DNA of 64,000 bases from Eutypa lata (GCA_022661535.1 JAKULF010000007.1:2480001-2544000); one strand, 5' to 3'; shown: positions 12,590 through 25,951, counted from the first letter of the stretch. Translations and numbers: made by a program. The notes: a model not told the origin generated them from the letters alone.

Positions 12590-14740
12590 ATGAGTACGCG
12601 CATACAAGAGACACTCGACAATGACGAGTATGAAACTTTGAGCTCCGACGGGTCCGATTCCGAGAAGAGCTTTCTCGATGTGGACCCGGTCCATCGGGAT
12701 GAGGATGGCCAAGATATCGCTAGAAGCGCCGAGGCGCTAGAACCCGATGCGACACTACGAAGTCCCGGGTCCGAAGAAGGACGGAGCAGCGCAAAAGCAT
12801 CCAAAGAAGTCGTATCATGGAGAGATATGCCTAAGAAGACTCAGCTGATCGTCATCACCCTAGCCCGTCTTAGTGAACCCCTGACTCAAACTTCACTTCA
12901 AGTAAGTTCTTTGTGTTAAGGGAGGGGGCGTCGTCGATGAACTACCGCTACCTATGAGCCCATGGCATTGGGCTCGATTCATACGTCGCGTGTGACGACC
13001 ATTCCAGGGGCTACGCTAGGATTGAACCCCCTTTATAAATGTGTAGATGGCTTACATATCGTATCTGGCAGTCATATATGTACTACCAGCTAAAGTGGTT
13101 TGACCCTACCCTACCGGACTCGGCTATTTCGAGTCAAGCTGGAATCATGCATGCGAGTTTCACGGCAGCGCAGTTCTTTACTGCCCTGGTATGGGGCCGA
13201 GTTGCGGATTCCACCTGGTTTGGCCGTAAATCGGTGCTCTTGATAGGGTTGACCGGCACGCGTAAGTATATCTCAATTTGATGATAGGGATGATGAAGCA
13301 ACTAATGGAAATCAGTTACGTCCTGTCTTGGCTTTGGCTTTTCGAGAACCTTTTACCAAGCCCTCTTCTTCAGATCTCTCGGAGGGATCATGAATGGGAA
13401 TGTGGGTGTCCTAAGGACAATGTAAGGAGTCAATTAGAAGATATATGCCGCTCACGCTGACCCCAATATCATGATAGGATTAGCGAAACTGTCCGGGAAA
13501 AGAAATACCAGGCGCGGGCCTTCGTTCTCTTGCCGATGTGCTTTAATATCGGTGTCATTATCGGCCCTATCTTGGGCGGTATCCTGTCTGATCCTGCGAA
13601 CTCTTATCCTGAAACGTTTGGGCATGTCGAATTCTTCCGTAAATTTCCTTACGCCTTACCGAATCTCGTCAGCGCTATCTTCCTATGCTCCTCATTGATG
13701 TCCGTATGGCTGTTTCTCGAAGAGGTACGTTGCTTTGATCGCTTATTTTACGGGGGAGGCGCTTACTAGTACAGACCCACGAGGCTATCTGGGACAAGAG
13801 GGACTACGGAATACTCATAGGGCGCAAACTTAGCAGTCTTTTCAGGAGACGCAAGGACCCGATAGCTTATACCCCTTTGCGCTCGAGAGACATGAGTATA
13901 GACGTCGAATTATCGCCAGGGACCCCACGGCACTCGGGTGAGGGGGCATTGTCGACTCCTAAGAAAGCCCGCCATCGACGTCGATACACCACTACATTAA
14001 CGTTTCGTAGGATCTTCACCTTCAACGTTGTCATGACATTCGTGGCACACTTCTTCTTAGCTTTTGGCGTCGGAACGTTCAATTCACTGTGGGCTGTCTT
14101 CCTTTCAACGCCGGTATACAACCCAGAGAATCCGGAACCACCGGGATTCGCCCCTGAGCTCCCCTTCCGGTTCACTGGTGGGTTGGGACTGTCGGCTCGG
14201 AAAGTAGGTAGTGCGATGGCTCTGCTCGGCACTATCGGGATATTACTGCAACTGTTCCTTTACCCAAGATTGTCCGCTAGGTTGGGCACTCTACGATCTT
14301 ACCGGTTTTTCATCGTTTGCTTCCCTGTAGCGTACATGACTATACCCTTCCTGTCACTCGTGCCTTCGACAACGCCACCGCCGAGCGAGAAGACCGGACC
14401 CTGGATATGGATGGCGGTCGGGTGCCTCTTATTCGTTCAGGTCATTGGCCGGACGTTCGCGTTGCCAGGCCAGACTATCCTGATCAACAATTGCTCGCCT
14501 CATCCGAGCGTGCTGAGCACCGTCCATGGTTTCGGCGTTAGCGTTAGCAGCTTCGCCCGAACTATTGGGCCCGTCCTCGGTGGTTGGCTCTATGGCTTTG
14601 GGTTGAGCCACGGCTGCGTCGGTATAGTGTTCTGGGGCTTAGCTGGCATAGCGTTCTGTGGCTGGGTGGCGAGCTTCTGGCTTAGAGAGGGCAATGGGCA
14701 TGAGATCTGGCTAGAAGGCGATGAAGAGGAAGAAGAATAA
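12590..14740 (+). CDS. Major facilitator superfamily transporter (fungal multidrug/YCR023C-like group)
   Basis: Five exons: 12590-12901, 13072-13261, 13316-13421, 13478-13724 and 13775-14740, giving 606 residues. Residues 1-95 form an acidic, serine-rich cytoplasmic N-terminus. The membrane part begins at TSLQ-SYMYYQLKWFDP across intron 1. MFS motif A (GRVADSTWFGRK, about residues 146-157) lies between predicted helices 2 and 3. NGNVGVLRTM and PMCFNIGVIIGPILGG are typical of helices 4-5. A long charged cytoplasmic loop precedes the C-terminal six helices (from about RIFTFNVVMTF), and the tail is acidic. Expected role: proton-coupled export or import of small molecules at the plasma or vacuolar membrane; the substrate is unknown. 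For intron 1 the acceptor at 13,071 was chosen over GTAG at 13,046, which leads to a stop. Confidence 0.92.
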
Positions 14741-16287
14741 TAGGGGGTGGGATAGACATTTACTTAGGAACTATACACATAGCACGGGAGACATATATTA
14801 ATTCACAAAAACACCCATATACGATTTGGACATGACTTAGTATAGCATTGAAAACCATAGGGAATATTTTATATACAACATAGTATGCAAGATGCGACCC
14901 CTGAAGTACCTGAGATCTAAAAATAGTGAACTATTGGCAAACGTGTTGTGATTCGTGGGTGTGCCTTCTAGCGTCGTGGCAACGGCGCGGGAGGATGAGG
15001 ATTTGTGGTTCCCCCTCGCAGCCCTGGCGTGGGTTGCGACAGAGTTTATCGAGCTTGACCCCGGCTGTCCTGCAGCCGCACACGAAGGCATGAATTGTGT
15101 AATCGCACATTGGGATTGCTTGATTTGGGTACTCTTGTTGCTTCAGAGCTCAACTCGAAGTGGGATGTTTTTTCCTTGACGAATAACTGTTTTGAATGTC
15201 TTGAATTCAATTATGAGGAGAGAAAAATACAATATCGTTCTGTCACAATGCGTTTATACTGTCAATCTTTACTTTGTTTCAGAAGCTAGTGAATGGGGGT
15301 TGGCTCTCCTGACAATGCCACACCACTACACAAAACGGGAACTTGCGCACATGATCACTGGCGTTCCTTTTGGTACCGGAGTCACCATGGAGTCGCATTG
15401 TTGTTCGCTGACAATGAGCCTACGTGAATATGAATGGTCATGACAACCAGAGCATAAAGTCTTAGTGCTATGACAAAGATCCTGACAAGGGTCATTGAAG
15501 CTGAAGCTAAAGGTTCCGGGCCCTACTACGCAATCCCGATGTCCTGAATGACATCATAAACCGTGAACTACAAGAATGAAGAAGGGTTAATTGAAACTTA
15601 AAGAGAATTCGACACGAGAAAAGACGCTACTTCGTACATTGTAAATATACTTCGCAGGAAGGGCATGAAGTGAGATAATCTCTGGAGGGGCTGTAGCTGC
15701 TCGAGCGTTTACGTAGTTACCTAAGACTAGTTACATGTAGCCAAGAACGCGTGGTGAATACGATGATCGTAGGGGTTCCATGTATCAACAGATTGAAGTT
15801 ATCTGCAACCATTCCAGGCCAACTTATTGGCACACATGGAATCTATAGAAACTAAACCTACAGAACAACAATACACCTTTAAATGTGCCGTTCGTTCATT
15901 GAGTAAATACTTAGATAATCATACGAAAGAGACAACTTAACTGTGTTTGTAGTTCTCACTTTGAGGCTGAACAGGGGTCTTGCAATGGAAGCTAGCCCCC
16001 TGGAATCTCCACTTAAAGAACTCTTCTAGAAGTCTGTGTGGGATAATCCCTGACGGAACTGACGAGTCCTCATCTTGATAAGATGAGCATTCGATGTATC
16101 GCGTAATCGTGGAACGCGTTGAAACGCTGCTCAAGGATGGTGCTAAACGCGTCAACGGTCATTTGGTTGGCCGTACGTGACTGACGAGAGATATAAGAAA
16201 CGAGACTGAAAGGAACTTTTGACTTTAATCCCTAAAAATTTCTCTCCCATTGACCCCTCATATATCTACCACTGTAACTACGCTAAA
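14741..16287. other. Intergenic region, nothing recognised
   Basis: This is 1.55 kb between the MFS stop and the next start codon. Only short, motif-free open frames occur (for example 14,837-15,091 minus and 15,937-16,155 minus). No RNA gene, repeat or coding relic was recognised. Confidence 0.5.
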
Positions 16288-17266
16288 ATGGCTCCTAAGA
16301 GAGGCACTAAGAGGGCATTCGATGAAGCCGGACTTGAAGACTCGGCAACCCTCCCCAAACAGACCAAACTCCCCTGGGGTAAACGCGGAATTCAAGCCTC
16401 GCTTCCTACGCCAGCTGCCTCAAGTTCCCCCGAGCGAGACCAAGACACCACAGGCTCGAAGACCAAGAAGCCTGCGGCACGGAAAGCAGCTGCCCAGAAA
16501 CCTGCAGCTAAGAGAGCACCCACAGCAAACAAGGTGTATAAAGATGCCCTCAAGGAGGTTGACAAGACATTCAACCAGCTTGCCAAGAAATACAAACCTA
16601 ATCCTACCGGCTGGAGCGGTATTGTAAGCACGCCCTGTTCGCGCAGATAACAGTGAGAAAACTAGATGATGTAGCTGACTTAGAACTAAGACGGCGGATG
16701 ACTTCTCACAAGTCATGTGTAGATTCATCCCCAAAGTGCGAATGCTAAGTGAGGAGTCGGTACCGGCGGCTTTCAACCTCCTCTTGGATATTGGAGAGCA
16801 CGCCTACGGCGACCTAGAAGCATGTTGCAAGTCGAGCGGCTTTGGAGATACTGATAAGCCGTACCAAAGGATGGACGGCGTGTTAGTAGAGCTAATTACG
16901 GCGAGGAAAGAAGCACAAAACGCAAGTGACGGCGAGGATCATGACAATCCGAGTGATGGCTTCGTGCTGGAGCCGTCCATCCAAGATCTTGGTGGCGAGG
17001 AGAAGGCGATCCGGGATGATCTGGGAAAGAAACACCCGAACAAGCAGCAAAGGGGTTGGCTGGACCGCGCCCGTCGAGCCGATCTGAAGAACCTGTTCGA
17101 GACACGAAGGCAGAGGAGGGAGTCAATTGAGGACTGGGCTGGTAATGCATTGAACGACCTGGTGGAGACTAATCGTCGTATTGATGCATACGGAATTGGA
17201 GACCATTTCTTCCGCAAGAGTATTGCGCTACTTTCCTCTATCAAGGGCATTGAAGCACCTTTCTAA
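16288..17266 (+). CDS. Protein of unknown function with Lys/Ala-rich N-terminal tail
   Basis: Two exons, 16288-16623 and 16691-17266, encode about 303 residues. The 67-nt intron has a GTAAGC donor, a CTGAC branch site and a CTAAG acceptor. The start is the first ATG in frame, after an A-rich leader. Residues 1-95 are basic and low in complexity (KKPAARKAAAQKPAAKR), resembling histone-H1-like or nuclear-targeting tails. From about residue 75 the chain looks folded and helical, with a conserved-looking splice-spanning stretch GWSGI-TADDFSQVM. It ends in a charged region with several RR/KR pairs. I do not recognise the family. A nuclear location is an inference from the basic tail only. Confidence 0.75.
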
Positions 17267-18065
17267 GATGTTCAAATAGGCTACAAAGGTATTTTGGAAT
17301 GTTGGAAGTTTTGATGCAGGGTTAGTTAATATAATTGTGTAGACAATCTATTGCGATACTTGATGCTAATATGCTGATTAAGACCATTATACATAGGCTG
17401 TATCCAGGTAAGGGGGGAAATCGAAGTTTATGTAGACGTTAGTATCGGTTTAGGGGTCCTAACAGAAAACAACTAACCCCTATATGCCCTATGCAGTTAT
17501 TGCCCATAGCGCATCTATTTCACTCAATATGTATATCTTTGCATCCGCCCTACGTACTGTAGCTTGAATGAGATAGGCAGATAGCGATGTTTGTACCTAA
17601 CTAATTAACCATAACGACTCTAGCGCTGTTTTTAGCGCCATGTATCAATGGGGCTCCTATGCTGATGTAACCTAACCGGAGTTTAATTACAGCCACCCCC
17701 AGTCCGTCTCAGTGGGACTTCATTCATTTTAACTTCCATTCACGTCAGCTGTAGGCGCGTTTCTCGAAATGGCATAGCAAAAGAACACGAAAGGGACCTC
17801 AGCTCAACCCTTCCATTCGAATGCAATTGTCGTCAAATCCTTAACTACCTAGTTATATCATTTCTTAACCTAACATCAAGTTTCTTATGAAGTGAATTCG
17901 TTAAGTATATAACCATAAATAACCCTTGTGCCCAAAGAGAACTAATCTAATCTAACCTAACAATAGGCAACTAGCTCTGGTGACCCCTTCTTAAGTTGCG
18001 AGGCCGCCGACATTGGCCTAACGGCATCCTCGTAACCTTCATTTTCCTAATAACGATTGCCTGTC
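17267..18065. other. Intergenic region upstream of phospholipase D
   Basis: This is 0.8 kb with no coding potential. It includes repeated CTAACC/TAATCTAACC-like pyrimidine runs at about 17,860-17,960, just upstream of the phospholipase D start. These probably belong to its promoter or 5' leader. Confidence 0.5.
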
Positions 18066-21000
18066 ATGTCTGTTCCGCTCCGCGAAGATTCTGTTCCGCC
18101 AATGACGGAAGGCCTTCAGAATTCCTCTCCTGCTCATAGACGACCCATTCAGCGTCCATCGATTCTTCGCTCTACAAGCAGTCCTCAACCCAGCACCGAA
18201 CACATCCCAGTCCGCGAGTTACCATTGCCTATCATAACCCCTACAGACTCCCTGGGGGGATCACCTATAGAAGATGCTGGCGACTATATGAATGGGGGAA
18301 GACCACATAGGGATGCCTCTCCTGCTAATGGGCTTGCATCACCACTTGGTTTCGCGAATGGCAGACGAGCTGGGGCCGTCACCCCAGGAAATTTATTAGA
18401 CATCCAAGAACCTAATCGTGAGGATGATATGACTCCGATAGAGCCGCTCTCCCCCGGTCGAAGAAGTGTGCAATTTGCTCGAACAGATGTCATGGTCGAA
18501 CCCCCCCTGCATTCCCGCCAGGGGTCCTGGGAAGATGGTGAAGCAGGGGGGAGATCACGGAGCGAGAGATGGATGTCAAGATTAAAATCAACATTGGGAA
18601 GTGCCGGAGGCATTCAAACGTCGAAATCGCCTGCACCGTCCGAACACGCTGTTCCTTCCACTAGCAACTCTCCTACCACAACCAGATCTCGTCATATCCC
18701 GACCTTGCTCGAAGAAGAAGGAAGTGATGCTGATGTTGAGGAAAGTGCTGATGAAGATGGTATAAACAGCTCACCAAAGCAAAAGAAGAGAAAGAGAGTG
18801 CGGCGCCATCTTAAGAACCTGGACGTCTTTACTTCCCCTAGCACTCCTAGGTTGCATGACGACGTTGATTCGCCCATTGGACAAAGCCGTTTTGGAGCGT
18901 TAGTTCGGCGATCAACTATGCCCGACCCTGACGGACGAGGAGGTCTATCTGAGGGAGAAGGTCGCGATCAACTAGCAGGGAGGAGGCGCCCCTGGGCACG
19001 CGGCAGCTCCTGGGTTGGTAGTCCCCAATTAGGGGCCACAACTCGAGATGACCTTGACAGTCCTCAAACGCGAGCTCTTGGTCATCGTCGTCGCATCTCC
19101 GATATGTTTGGCCAGGGTGGAGTTTCAGATGGCGAATTTCTAGGATCACCAAGACGTCCACTATTCAGTGCTGATAGGAAAGCTACTTTTGGAGGACAGA
19201 GATGGAAGCAGGTGAAAAATACTCTTAAAATATTTGGTGGGGGAAAAAAGAGGATCGATCAATTTGACTACTACAAGTCTGCAGAGTTGATGGCAGAATT
19301 ACGCGCTGTTACCCCTGCGGTTGTGATTTTTGCTAGCATGATACAGAGGGACGATCGAGGTAACAAACGGATCCCCGTCTTGCTAGAACAACTCAATCTC
19401 AGAGTCACCGACAGTCAGCCGGGAGAAAATGGCGACAGCGACAGACATTCGGTCTTCACTGTCACTTTAGAATACGGCAGCGGTGTGAGCAGAATGAGAT
19501 GGACCGTCACCCGTACTGTCTGGGAGATCTGGCAGCTCCACTTGAAATACAAGGTCTTGCAGAAGACTGACATAACCAACCAGGCAACCACGGGTCAGCG
19601 AAAACGGCCAAAACAGCCTGCTTTTCCCAAGAAACTATTGAATATCCTGGGCTACACTAGGAAGCTTGATACATCTGACGAGGAGGACGAGAAAACCCCG
19701 GACAACAGAACTCTTTCGCAACACGGGGCCCATGATGCTCTTGCTGAGGCTGCCGCTGGTGAGGTTACTGCTGGCGAGGCCACTGCCGGTGAAGCCACTA
19801 ACGCTGAAGGTAGCGCAAGTGAGAATGAGAGACGGCCACCCACTGGCCGCAAGAGATCTCGAATTAACCAATTCCTGCGTCGGCAGTCTTCAGGGCTAGA
19901 AGCCCAAGATGGCGCATTATCCAGCCAAAACCCCGCCGTAGCGAGGCGCAGATATATCGATAAACAGCGCAGATGGGTAGAGAACTACTTGCAGGAGATG
20001 ATCCATTGGCTCATGTTCCGTGCTGATAATGGGCGCCTCTGTAATTTTCTCGAGTTATCTGCCTTGGGCGTTAGGCTTGCTGCCGAAGGTAGCTTCCATG
20101 GAAAAGAATGCTTTTTGCACATTCAGTCCTCCAAGGGCATAGATTTCCGGCGAGTCATAACGCCACAGAAGGTCATCCAGCGGCATAGTCGAAAGTGGTT
20201 CTTAGTTCGACAGAATTATATTGCCGTTGTTGAGTCACCTGCCACGATGAACATTTACGATGTCTATCTGATAGATCCAACTTTCCAGATCGTCTCTAAG
20301 AAAAGCAAATTTAGGCAATTTGGTTCCAAAACTATAGGCGACAAGGAGAAGGGGAAAGGCAACGCCTTTAACGAATCTGCCGACGAAGGAAAGCGCTCAA
20401 AGCACCACCACACCATCAAGCTCTATACTGCCGAACGGAAGATCAAGCTATTCTCGCGTAATCAGACTCTGATACGCCAGTTCGAAGAATCTGTTGTTGA
20501 TATGTTGAAGCAAACAGAATGGCATCAACGTCATAGGTTCGACAGCTTTGCACCTGTACGGACGAACGCCTTCGCGCAGTGGCTTGTTGACGGGCGGGAC
20601 TATATGTGGAACGTCTCTCGTGCAATTAATATGGCTCAAGATGTTATCTACATTCACGATTGGTGGCTCAGTCCCGAGTTGTACATGCGCCGGCCTGCCT
20701 GTATTAGTCAGAAATGGCGGCTTGATCGACTTCTGCAGAGGAAGGCTAGAGAAGGCGTCAAGGTCTTTATTATCATCTACAGGAACGTAGAGCAGGCAAT
20801 CCCTATCGATTCGGAATATACCAAGTTTTCGCTGCTAAACCTTCACGACAACATCACGGTTTTACGATCGCCAAATCAGTTGAAGAAAAACCAATTCTTT
20901 TACGCTCACCACGAGAAGATCTGCATTGTCGACCATGATCTCGCTTTCCTTGGTGGTATTGATCTTTGCTTCGGCCGTTGGGATAACCCACAACACCCAT

Positions 21001-23694
21001 TGTCGGATGATCGACCAACAGGTATGGAAGATGGGGACAGTCCAAGAGACGGCGATAATACCCAGCTCTTTCCTGGCAAAGATTATTCGAACCCCCGAGT
21101 CCTAGACTTCTTTAAGCTCAACGAGCCTTATGAGGAGATGTATGACCGGAGCAAGGTTCCGCGGATGCCCTGGCACGATGTCGCGATGCAAGTCGTCGGC
21201 CAGCCCGCGAGAGATCTCACCCGTCATTTTGTACAACGTTGGAATTATCTGCGCCGCGAGCGCAAGCCCACCCGACCAACGCCATTCTTGTTGCCGCCAC
21301 CGGATGCTAGCCCATCAGATCACAAAAAGCTTGGTTTGACAGGGACATGTGAGGTTCAGATGTTGCGGTCAGCAGGCGACTGGTCTCTGGGATTGAGAGA
21401 AGGGACTGAGCATAGCATCCAGAATGCGTATGTTAAGCTCATTGAGGAATCGGAACATTTTGTCTACATGGAGAACCAGTTCTTCATCACAAGCACAGAA
21501 ACGTTGAACACTAGAGTGGCCAACCAAATAGGCGACGCCCTTGTAGAGAGGATCATCAGAGCTCACGAGAACGAGGAAGAATGGCGCTGCTGTATCCTAA
21601 TCCCCTTGATGCCTGGCTTCCAGAACACGGTAGATCAAGCCGAGGGAAGTAGTGTACGCCTCATCATGCAGTTTCAATATCGAAGCATCTGCAGAGGCCC
21701 CAATTCGATCTTCGGGCGGCTGCAAGCTGTGGGAATTGAACCAGACGAGTACATTCGGTTCTTTAGCTTACGCCAATGGGGTCATATCGGCGACAAGGAC
21801 CAGCTTGTGACCGAGCAGCTCTATATACATGCTAAGACGATCATTGTGGACGACCGCGTTGCTTTGATAGGTTCCGCCAACATCAATGAGCGATCTATGC
21901 TCGGAAACCGAGACTCGGAGGTCGCCTGTGTCGTTAGAGATACTGACATGATATGGTCAACCATGGCTGGTGAGCCTTACCAGGTCGGCCGCTTCCCGCA
22001 TACACTTCGCATGCGACTTATGCGTGAACATGTCGGTTTAGATGTAGATGCGATCACTGAAGAAGAAAGAGAATCAAGCCCCGAGATGAGCTTCGAGGAT
22101 GATATGGCGCATATATATGCCGAGGACGAAGACGAGGGACCCGTGGGAGAGAGCTCGGCTGATGGCGCGAACCGACGTGGACGACCTCAGCCTCACCGTA
22201 TGCCACGAAGTTTCAACCATGATGTTGAAGCCAATGAAAACGCCGGGTATGGGTCCTCTCCATCCTCTCCAAGGTCTTCGCGGTCATCGAGTAGCCTTGA
22301 ACGAGAGTCGCCTGAACGCGATCCACGTGTCCAGGATAATCCGAAGCATGAACAAGATGTTGCAGGGTACGGACCTGATAACTGGAGAGCTGCGCAGGAA
22401 AAGGGCATGGACCGGGGTAGAGATACTGTTGTTGTCGATGGACATGAAATGCTCGTCCACACTTTCGACGAGTCTACTGGACAAAGGGGGACGAATGGCA
22501 ATCCCAACCCAGCGCGCCATCATTCCATGGCCAAGGCAGCGGACCATGGAAAGAGTAACGAGAACCTGCCCCCACAAAAATTACAGCGGCAGAACACGGA
22601 TCAACTCGGCTTGCCTCACGTAAACCAACTCCCATCGCTACCCATTCTGGATGACACAGATATCGGAGGGCCTCCAATGCGTTTTGATGACAGTGGCAAA
22701 CCGACTAATGAGCCACTCAATGCATGGGCCGCTGATATTGAATCCGTCAGTATTGACAAACACTGCATGCGGGACCCTGTCAACCCTGCCTTCTGGGACA
22801 ACATATGGAACAAAGCCGCACTAAATAACACCAAGATATATAGGCGTGTGTTCCACTGCATGCCAGATAGTGAAGTCATCACTTGGAAAGACTACCACCA
22901 GTTTGATGAATACGCAAAACTATTTAAAGAGAGCATGGTAGGCCATGACGACCATGAGACTAAATCACAGACTAGTTCGGGTGGTGCTGGAACGGCGGCA
23001 GCAGGCATTTCCGCACCGGCCGTTGCTCAAGCAGTGCCCCAATTTTCGGAGAAGATGCATTCCGTTCACAATAGCGAGAACAATCCTCAAGTTCATGTGT
23101 CGAGTGAAGATGGAACTGTCTTGAACGAGAAAGCAACTACCGAGAATGGGCATCTCCAGGAGTCCAAGAAGCCAGAACTTGATAGTACTACGGAGAACGT
23201 GAACGGCGACGTACACCATGACCCCCCGTCGCCGGTCCAACCTGCCGGCGATATCCCTTTCCCAACCCTACCTGAAACCCAGGGTGGCAGTAGTCTGCTA
23301 GAGCCCCAGAGGAGCCTGGATGTCCCGAAAAGCCGAGAACGGCGTACGACGTTCTCGTCGACGGAGAAGCCAGCACCTGATGCATCGAGCGCGGGTAACC
23401 CCTACGCTCACAACTCAGTGAGGCGCCGGCGCCGGGCGACCACTAAGAGTAGCCGGCGGGGCACCTACCCCTTCGAGCTCCTCTCGCGCGAGGAGGCCGA
23501 AGAGCTCTGCTCCATGATCCAGGGGCATGTGGTCCAGTTCCCGTACGATTGGCTGGAGTCCGAGGAGAAGGACAACCACTGGTTGTACCAGGCCGACTTG
23601 CTGGCGCCGAAGGAGATTTAGTAAGTTCCCCAGAAACAACACAAGTTCTATCCGATCGTCCGTGTGCATTGACTGACCGTCTTGTAGTGATTAA
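18066..23694 (+). CDS. SPO14: Phospholipase D, PX-PH type (Spo14/PldA)
   Basis: This very long, almost intronless gene hydrolyses phosphatidylcholine to phosphatidic acid and choline at membranes; the yeast orthologue is needed for sporulation and secretion. From the first ATG it reads about 1,851-1,853 residues, normal for filamentous fungi. Residues 1-400 are a disordered Ser/Pro-rich region. A PX domain with an acidic insertion spans about 405-640, and a PH-like domain about 675-820. Two HKD catalytic motifs follow: HEKICIVD near residue 948 and HAKTIIVD near 1,255, the latter with GSANINERS. The C-terminal part is a long low-complexity region and a conserved end (SRRGTYPFELLSREEAEEL). The continuous frame stops at TAG 23,619-23,621, which overlaps a GTAAGT donor. 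Splicing 23,621-23,687 would instead end the protein in ...EIYD at 23,694. Confidence 0.96.
23621..23687 (+). other. Probable terminal intron of the phospholipase D gene
   Basis: A GTAAGT donor begins at the G of the TAG stop codon. GACTGAC (branch-site consensus CTGAC) and a CTTGTAG acceptor follow at a standard 67-nt spacing. Removal joins TA to TGATTAA and gives Tyr-Asp-stop. Retention gives an immediate stop. The two products would differ by two residues. Confidence 0.65.
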
Positions 23695-25127
23695 ACCTTC
23701 CCCTCCACGCCCCGGTTTCTCTGGTAGTCTACATTCCATCTAGCATGGGGTGACTGTCGGACAATATAAAACGAAGAATGGCCTATGCTGCTGCTGGGTA
23801 TATATAGTCTCGCATTTGGCGGAGTTGCTTTCGTATTGGTTGGTCAAAAATCATTGCCATCGCACTCACTACATAACACATGTTGGAAAGTGCCTCGCTT
23901 CTTCCTTTTTTTGTCACCTGCATGTCCGTCTATAGCATTTTCATACTGCAGCAAGTTTAGGAGTTTTAGGGTTTTTTCGTTGTTAGTTTTTAAGTCAAAC
24001 ACTTTATAGCTCCTGGTATTAATACGAACATCATTTCTTTCTCCAAGGGATCTGGTATTAGAATCTAACTGCATAGTCTCGGATCTCGACTGCACTGGTA
24101 TGGCATTTCTTCATTTGCAAAGCTATTAGTTAGGATAGTAATAAGGGGCTGGAAGTTGTTAGGCCCACTTTAAACAGGCGTGCGTCCTGGGTGGTCGCCA
24201 TTAGAGAGGACTCGGGCAGTATTGGCAAGCAATACTTCGCTGGGAGTATGGATTACTTACTCCTTTGAAATATGACGGACCGGTTTCACCACAAACCCGC
24301 CCTCTCTGCGGACTTATGGTTGTCTACTCTGTTTTAACTGCAGGCTACCGGCTGTTAGATGGACCCGAAGATATGCACGAATCCGCACTTCACCCCATGG
24401 CTGAATCGAATGAATTCTCTGCATCGCACTCTCAATCTTCTACACTTCACACTTGTCGTATCTATTCTAGATCTTGTAGTGGCTACCACCTTCAACATGT
24501 CTTATATGTGTGAGTAACTACGCTTACGCGTGGATAAGCTTATGTCCTCAAAATACGAACCCGGTATCTAATTAACGTCTATAGTCTAGAGTAGTGGGTA
24601 TGAGGGCAACCGTCTTGCCAAGCAAAGCGAGGTGGCGTACGTGGTGGTCCAGTAGATATAGGTATTTCAATCAACAAAGGGATAAATTTCGCTGCATATA
24701 TTCAAGTGTTTGCATGACCTCAACCGTTGGGCTCTCGCTCATGTCATCAAATATCATCATCTGTCCCTACCCGGTATTCAGGTTATCTCGCGGGGGTATG
24801 CGTTAACATCCGGGTCTACAGGTACCTAGCCGATACGATTATCTCACAGCCTCGAAGAGAAGGGGCGTTGAAGGGGCAGTCCTCCAAACATACATCAGCT
24901 TTCGCTGTAGTTTTCCCTTAAAGAGATTTTCATATATGCAAGGAAGTAAAGGTCAAGGTCTCATATAAGAGTGAGGGGACTTTAACCAACAGAATTCTTA
25001 CGTCACTAAGGACTATGCCTTACATCTAACTCAGTAATATTCGAAAGTCATTCCTAACCGTTTTGAATATTGGGCAATAACAAAGCAGGGTTTCATTCCA
25101 CTACCTCTATGAACTGCATTACATATC
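23695..25127. other. Intergenic region between convergent genes
   Basis: This is 1.4 kb between the phospholipase D end and the C2H2 gene stop. Only short frames without motifs occur (24,265-24,513 and 24,594-24,806, both plus). No gene, RNA or repeat was recognised. Confidence 0.5.
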
Positions 25128-25951
25128 CTATTGCGGGCTTGAATGCCGAGATTTCATGTGCCGAGTAAGATGATCCTTCCTCCGAAAGCCATGGCCAGAT
25201 TCCACAGAGCGTTTGCAGTCCTGATATGTGCAATACCAAGCTGGACCTGGAGATATGTCTGGGTGCTTTTCGGCCCGGTGGCGTGAAAGGTCCTTCTTGT
25301 ATTCAAACTTCTTGTCGCATGTTTCACATTGGAACCGGCGATCATGCTTCTTGTTGTGTTGGCTACTTAAACGATTTAGGACTATTGAGTCTTCTGGTGG
25401 GTTTGAGTGGGTACTTGCTTCAGCTTGTATTTCTTGTCGAACATGCGCCCACAAACCTGGCATGTAAACTCCGACGCGGAGGTTGTAGCTGCAGAGAGAC
25501 CCGGTGTACTTGGCAACTGGATGCTTTGCTCTGGTTGTTGAAAAGAGTGTGTGGGCGGAAGAGATAGTTGTGAAGGTAAAAGTGCACTATTGGGCTGAGA
25601 TTCCTCCGGGGAGTATCCATCCTGACCAGCAGGCGTGTAACGGGTTGACAACGAACCCCAACTGTACTCCGGTAGGGGGCCACCACTTCCAGCTTGGATC
25701 CAAGTAGGATCAATGGACCGAGGAGATTCATTTTCAGATAATAGGGAAAGGTCTTTTGGTCCAGCTGAGCCTGTTGGGTCTTGACTAGTAATGGAAAGTT
25801 TCCTACAGGAAACAAATGGGATATAGAACGCCTACTGGGATAAAAGGATGGATATCAGGAGAAGATGCTGCCCAGTAGTGCGTGGGAAAGAATGAAAATG
25901 ATCGGTAAGGTACAAAAGAGCGGGTGCGGTTGCACCGCCAGGGCCAACCAT
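25128..25951 (-). CDS. C2H2 zinc-finger protein, three fingers
   Basis: Proposed exons 25951-25914, 25802-25419 and 25362-25128 give 218 residues. The N-terminal half is Ser/Pro/Gln-rich. Three fingers follow at the C-terminus: CQVCGRMFDKKYKLNQHNKKH, split by intron 2, CETCDKKF...HRAEKH, and YCTYQDC...HLTRHMKSRH. The first finger is only formed if intron 2 (25418-25363, 56 nt) uses a GC donor (AA|GCAAGT) with a TAG acceptor: this gives exact C-x2-C-x12-H-x3-H spacing, whereas a GT donor 4 nt further breaks the frame. The first exon is less certain. It was chosen because the long frame lacks an ATG after an upstream stop, and a 111-nt intron with TGTAG acceptor joins a phase-matching ATG. Likely a nuclear DNA-binding regulator; its targets are unknown. 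Confidence 0.8.

Noticed and set aside
9680..17266. Secondary-metabolite cluster built on ADH and MFS
   Set aside because: No PKS, NRPS, terpene synthase or other backbone gene occurs in the window. An enzyme and a transporter alone are not enough.
25226..25567. 113-codon plus-strand frame over the C2H2 gene
   Set aside because: It is antisense to zinc-finger exons whose motifs are clear.
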